Source: Populus alba
Taxonomy: Eukaryota; Streptophyta; Magnoliopsida; Malpighiales; Salicaceae
Assembly (NCBI RefSeq): GCF_005239225.2
Contig: NC_133296.1
Span: forward strand, 15,314,001-15,378,000
Length of the DNA stretch: 64,000 nt
Direction: 5' to 3'
The stretch's first letter is position 1, and each line of letters begins with the position of its first letter. The position numbers and the translations under genes were made by a program. The notes under the pieces are model-generated. The model saw only the letters and a list, made by a program, of their open reading frames with translations, was not told the origin of the DNA and ran no database searches. This document shows positions 59,235-64,000 of the stretch, piece after piece.

Positions 59235-59504
59235 CTAGTAAGGACCCCAAGAACTTAAGTACATGACTTTCCTCATCGACTCCTCTGATTGCTTTGCTTT
59301 ATGATTTTCTCGTACTTTACTTGAAACCACAGTAGAGGGAGGAGAAGACAGCTTCCTTGTCTTAGATGTTGACCTGACCTGGTTCTTGGCAGGTTGGTGT
59401 AATGATCTTATTGTGTGGTTCCACCCGCAAAATCCTTGATCTTTCAAGGCTTCCACGGCTGCATTACTGGTGGCTACAGCCCAAGCTTTGGCTGTTGAGC
59501 TCAT
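59235..59504 (-). CDS. Wound-induced DUF3774 family small protein C (89 aa)
   Basis: Intronless. The N-terminus is MSSTAKAWAVATSNAAVEALKD and the C-terminus SEESMRKVMYLSSWGPY, both matching the wound-induced DUF3774 family. It is closest in its ends to copy B (shared AAVE-LKD and SEES motifs), while the basic Ser/Lys/Arg-rich middle differs. A canonical CTATATAAG TATA box lies about 115 bp upstream. Usual length for the family is about 85-95 residues. No known catalytic motif. Confidence 0.9.
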   Translation of the reverse strand: MSSTAKAWAVATSNAAVEALKDQGFCGWNHTIRSLHQPAKNQVRSTSKTRKLSSPPSTVVSSKVRENHKAKQSEESMRKVMYLSSWGPY

Positions 59505-59619
59505 TTTCTATTTTCTTCTTTTGTATAAAAAGAATCGGGCAATCTCGTAGCTGAGGAAGATGAGATATTAGGTGAGGATTTGCAATGTTTTGATGGTGTA
59601 AATTGTAAGCAGGGGCCTG

Positions 59620-59628
59620 CTTATATAG
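59620..59628 (-). promoter_or_regulatory. TATA box of wound-induced gene C
   Basis: The minus strand reads CTCTATATAAGC, a textbook plant TATA box about 115 bp upstream of the ATG, implying an 80-90 base 5' UTR. Confidence 0.7.
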
Positions 59629-61099
59629 AGAGTTCATAAAAAGTGGACAGAGGTTTGGGAAGAAAGCAGAGGCTACCGACTATGAGATCGATGCTGCTGC
59701 TGGTTTTGGCAAGCTACTGTGAGCCAATGAGATGTAATTTTCTTTTGTTTTTTTATCAGTGGGATCGTGATAGGATAGGATTTGTTAACGTCAAAAACAA
59801 CAGGTGGGAGAAAATGGCGTCTCCACCGTACCTAGGCCAGAATGTGACTTATTGCTAGTGATGGGCACAAAGTTTTTATATAAAAATCCAATCGAGTCTG
59901 AAGAAAGGGAATCAAATCCATTGTTTTTAGTTCAACAGAGAGAGGGTGGAAGCATGATGGGATGGGAGTATTCGGCCATGTCTCCACCTGGAATCATAGT
60001 TGATGACGACTACCATACGTTCTTGTGTCACCAAAACCAAATTCTCATCTCTCCATGACAATTGATGATTTTGTTTGACAATGATATAAATTATACTTTA
60101 ACAATTTATTATTTAATAGTTTGAGTTTCTTTTATTATTAAAATAGTTTTTTTATGTGATAACAAGGTTTTAATAAATAAGATGTAATGAGTTTGAATTT
60201 CATTGTATATATTCTAATTAATTGAAATAATAAAAACAATTAAACACTAAATAATGATAGATTTATATAAGTTTCAATTCCAAAACATTTTCATTTAAAG
60301 ATATTTATTATAAAATAATATAGATCATATTTTAAAATTTTATATAATAACTTAAATTTCTTTTTATTAATTAAACTGGTTTTTGCTTTTTTTAAATTTG
60401 GTGGCTTATATTTAAGCTAAGAACATATGACGTCTAATTTCAAAATCTGAGATTTTTGTGCGTTACAATATGAATCAATGATTGCAAAAGATTTATTATA
60501 AACATTGTTTACATATATGTTAAATAAAATATTTCAGTAAAATAAAATATTTTTCATTAATTAGTAGTTTTGAAATATGATAATAATAACAATAAAATTG
60601 TGATGTTGATAATAAAAGTAGTGATGATAATGTAATTATAATGATAGTATTAATTTAATTATGATTATGATGATAGTATTTAATTATAGATGGTAAAGGT
60701 TATGATAATATTGGTGATAATAATAGTGGTTTTAAGACAATAATGATAATAATAATAATAAAAATAATAACATAATAGTTTATAATAATAATTATTATTT
60801 TAATAATAAGATTATGGTGCGGCAATTGTTACGATAATTAGTGGTGATGATTATGGTTTGGATAATAATAAAAATTTATCAAGTTTTTTATTTATTTATA
60901 TTTAGAATCAATTATTTTCCCGCAAACAAAGACACAGTTTGAAATGTGTCTCCTCCAATCAGCGAATTGAAAAGCTAGCTAAAGCACTCTTCTTGAAAAA
61001 AAAAACAAAAACCATGTTTGTTTGATATATTTATCGAGTTGCAATAAATGGGGGTGTTTTCATCAAACTATATTTTATAAGGGATGGACTAGTGAATAA

Positions 61100-61102
<3 letters not shown>

Positions 61103-61165
<63 letters not shown>
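61103..61165. repeat. Long (TC)n microsatellite
   Basis: About 31 uninterrupted TC units, likely highly polymorphic. Confidence 0.95.
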
Positions 61166-61167
<2 letters not shown>

Positions 61168-62231
61168 CCTTGTTTATTTATTATATTTATTGGAAAGTAA
61201 TTTTTATGAAAAATAAAATTTTGAAAAGTGAATTATTTTTTAATATTATAAAATATAAATTAAAAAATATTTTTTAGTATTTGACTATGTCATGAAAAAT
61301 AAGATGAAAAATAACTTACTAACATTTTAGTTTTTTTTAAGTTTATTAAAAGAATGAGGATTAAATCTAATAGATAAATAAATTTGAATGAAACTGAGAT
61401 AAAAAAATTGAAAGATGATGCAATTAAAAAAAATTCTAATTTCATAAAATATTTTAATTAAAATAAATAGCAATAAAAAGAATTAGGGCCAAATTTAATA
61501 GATAAGAAAATCTCTATTAAAAAAAGAATAAGATAAAAGCAAATAACAATTAAAAATAAAATAAAGTTGATATAAAACTCAAATTAAATTAGATTTTAAT
61601 GGATAAAATAAAAAAAATCAAATTAAAATATATAACGATCAAAAATATTTGGAACTAAATTTGATATAATTAAAAAATAATAAGAATTGTTTTTAATTTT
61701 TCACAACTTTTAAGAAGTATATTCCATAAAAAATAAAAGAATTTTTTTTTTCTGAAAGTAAAATTAATTTGTTTTCTTAACTGAAAGATGTTTTCTATTG
61801 AGTAACTTTTTTAATAACAAAAAAAATGGAAAATCTTGAAAAAAATCACTTCCTATATGTCTAATTTGATTTGATTTAGACATATCAAATATCAACTCTA
61901 GTATACGATCCAAAAAAAAAAAAGATACTCTAGCATGAGAAAGAGCAAATTAGATAATCTTATTTGCGCTTTATTATGATCATAGCAAGGCTCGTAGTTA
62001 TTATGCCTATTTTGGGGAAAGGCTTGGATGTTTAATAACCAGGGCAAGGATTTGGTTGTATTTTAAAATATTATCTAATAATTAGTAGTATAGTTTGATA
62101 CAAGTTTTAAATTTAAAGAAAGTTTTTTTTTAAAAAAATATGTTAAAAAATAATATAAATTATATTTTAAATTTAATAATTTAAATTTTTAGATTAAGAT
62201 TTTAATAATATATTGGAGGTTAATCTACTTC

Positions 62232-62907
62232 TTTTTCTTCAACAATGAGGCTTGAAGGATATAATTCTAGAATTTGCCAAAGCATATGCTCAAAACCAGG
62301 AAAAATACGGGTTTTTTTAAAACAAAAAGAAAAGAAAATTGGAAAACCAACATTTCTCGTCCACACAAATGATTGTACTGTTGGAAAGTGCGATTTTTTT
62401 AAAAAATACACGCAAATGATTTGTACAAACTCCAACATGAGAGACGAGAGAGAAGAAGATGAAATAACGAAGAAGACATGGAGTGCCGTTTGGTATTGTG
62501 GTCAAATTTAATTTTTAAAAAATTTTAAATTTTTTTATTTTTTTTGTTAAAATTAAGTACGGTTTGTACTTTTTGGATCATTTTGATGTGCTGATATCAA
62601 AAATAATTTTTTAAAAATAAAAAAAATATTATTGACATGCTTTTCGGCACGAAAAACTATGTAAAAAGCAACCACTACCACACTTCCAAACATCCTATTA
62701 AACTTTGAAAACGATGCCACTAATATTTTTCGTCCAGATAAGTCCAATAATATCAAATAAAAATTATTAAGAATAACTAGAATGGGTCCAGAGGCAAGTG
62801 AGCCAGGCTGCCACTGGGAAAAACTAGTTGTTTTTCTTCAATAATGGGGCTTGGAGGATATTATTTTAGCATTTGCAAAAGCGTCTACTCAAAACCAGGA
62901 AAAACAC
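62232..62907. repeat. Direct repeat (about 76 bp) flanking a MITE-like sequence
   Basis: 62232-62307 and 62831-62907 share 'tttttcttcaa-aatg', 'gggcttg-aggatat' and 'ctcaaaaccaggaaaaa' at about 80% identity and a 599-bp offset. Between them, about 62484-62696 is related to the 219-bp MITE-like family (ends 'ccgtttggtattgtggt' and 'accacacttccaaac'). Confidence 0.65.
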
Positions 62908-64000
62908 AGCACTACTTTTTGAAAACAATGATCGTTGATACGCAGCACGTTTCACATAATCATAATAATAATTATAAAAAAATTCTGAAGTTTCAAGGGG
63001 CTCGCACCGTATAGAAACATTGTCGACACTCATGCATAATGTTGTTAGAAATAATTTAATTATTAGTCCATCAATTTTACAAATTTTGTCAATTAAGTAT
63101 ATAGATTTTAATTAAGTATGTTTGTTTGAGTACACTGAATGTTTTTTTTTTGTCAGGATCTTTCATCCAAGTTTCATTCTATTATGATGATGTTTGGAAA
63201 TCCAACATGTTTAAAAATAAAATTTATGTAATTGAAGAAAAAGTTAATCATTTAGTTCTTACAATTTAATTTTTTTTCTTTAGCCAAGAATGATAGCTCG
63301 ACGTGAGAAGTCAAATATTTATAAAATGTTAGTTTTGATAAATATGGAGACTTTGTATGTTTAAATATCTTTATAAAAAAAAATATATATAATTATATTT
63401 TAAAAAGAGATTCTAAAAACATATATGCAAATATGTGGAGAATAAAGATATTGTAAATATTTTAGTTGAATGATTCATGAGATATTTATAACCTATAAAT
63501 ATTATCTTTTTATTTAAAGGGGTTAAAGAGTAATTTTTTTTAATAACATTAATGATGGATAAATATTTATTATATAAACATTAATGAGATGAAGAGTTAA
63601 TAAGTACTTAGATATTTTTATACACCCAAATGCCTTAAGAAAGTAGAATCCAAAATATATATATATGGGTTAGTAAAAAGTCATGAAAGATTCAAAATAT
63701 TTTTTTTCATTATCTGGGCCCATGATTTTTGGGCCTTCAAAGTTTTAGACCGTTAAATTTAATTATAACTTAACAAAAAATTTATTTTGAAAACTATTGA
63801 TAAATCATGATGCATCAATTCATTATATAATGACATATCTTTTGACCATATTAAAGAAAATTAGTACATCAGCTATTATTTTTTTTTTCATTAGAGTATA
63901 TCACTTTTATTTTGGTGCACCGAATTTTTTAGTTAATCCAATCAAGTATTTTAAGTACATCATTAGTAAAAATAGCAATGGATAAGAAATTTTAAAAAAT

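Larger units (their letters stand above)
59640..64000. other. AT-rich gene-free region to window end
   Basis: 59640-60060 is upstream DNA of wound-induced gene C with open frames but no recognisable protein. 60550-60880 is rich in 'gataat'/'aataata' words. A long (CT)n tract lies at 61103-61165. 62232-62907 contains a direct duplication and a MITE-like insert, listed separately. The remainder is A/T-rich with no supported feature. Confidence 0.5.

Overview
This is a nuclear plant (eudicot) genomic window: spliced genes with GT-AG introns, about 65-70% A+T intergenic DNA, and abundant plant transposon debris. Gene structures and repeat types fit a woody rosid such as Populus (Salicaceae); the genus is an inference, not something the sequence proves. 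Nine protein-coding genes can be supported, and for the five spliced ones I could trace every coding exon and check reading phase across each junction.

Region 1 (about 3-17.4 kb) is a three-gene cluster of external type II NAD(P)H dehydrogenases (NDB family, mitochondrial alternative respiratory chain). NDB1-like (2993-8055, +) and an NDB2-like copy (9468-13628, +) lie head-to-tail; a second NDB2-like copy (17350-14134, -) faces the first tail-to-tail. All three keep the same 10-exon layout. The NDB1-like protein has Gln where both NDB2-like proteins have Glu at the end of the second dinucleotide fold, which predicts NADPH versus NADH preference, and the EF-hand loops differ in quality. Region 2 (20.4-21.7 kb, -) is one intronless 446-aa gene of unknown name with a KEN box, a coiled coil and two perfect mitosis-specific (MSA) promoter elements. 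Region 3 (24.3-34.9 kb, +) is a complete 23-coding-exon VPS18 gene (HOPS/CORVET tethering, RING at the C-terminus) with one GC-AG intron.

Region 4 (35-64 kb) is gene-poor. It holds a VAP/MSP-domain gene of the VAP4/MAMI type (50984-49021, -) and three intronless members of the wound-induced DUF3774 small-protein family (41223-40954, 56841-56560, 59504-59235, all -). Between them are transposon remains: an intact-ended non-autonomous CACTA element with 3-bp target duplications (53159-54722), a tRNA-derived SINE (about 45986-46160), TIR/MITE-like elements, arrays of a degenerate AT-rich repeat, a 54-bp tandem repeat and long microsatellites. A small TRIM-like LTR element sits in intron 1 of the first NDB2-like gene.

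I found no wholly new system. The most interesting signals are cofactor-site and calcium-loop divergence in the NDB cluster, an intronic duplication that copied an exon end and then lost its splice donor, the mitotic signature of the unnamed 446-aa gene, and the well-preserved CACTA element.
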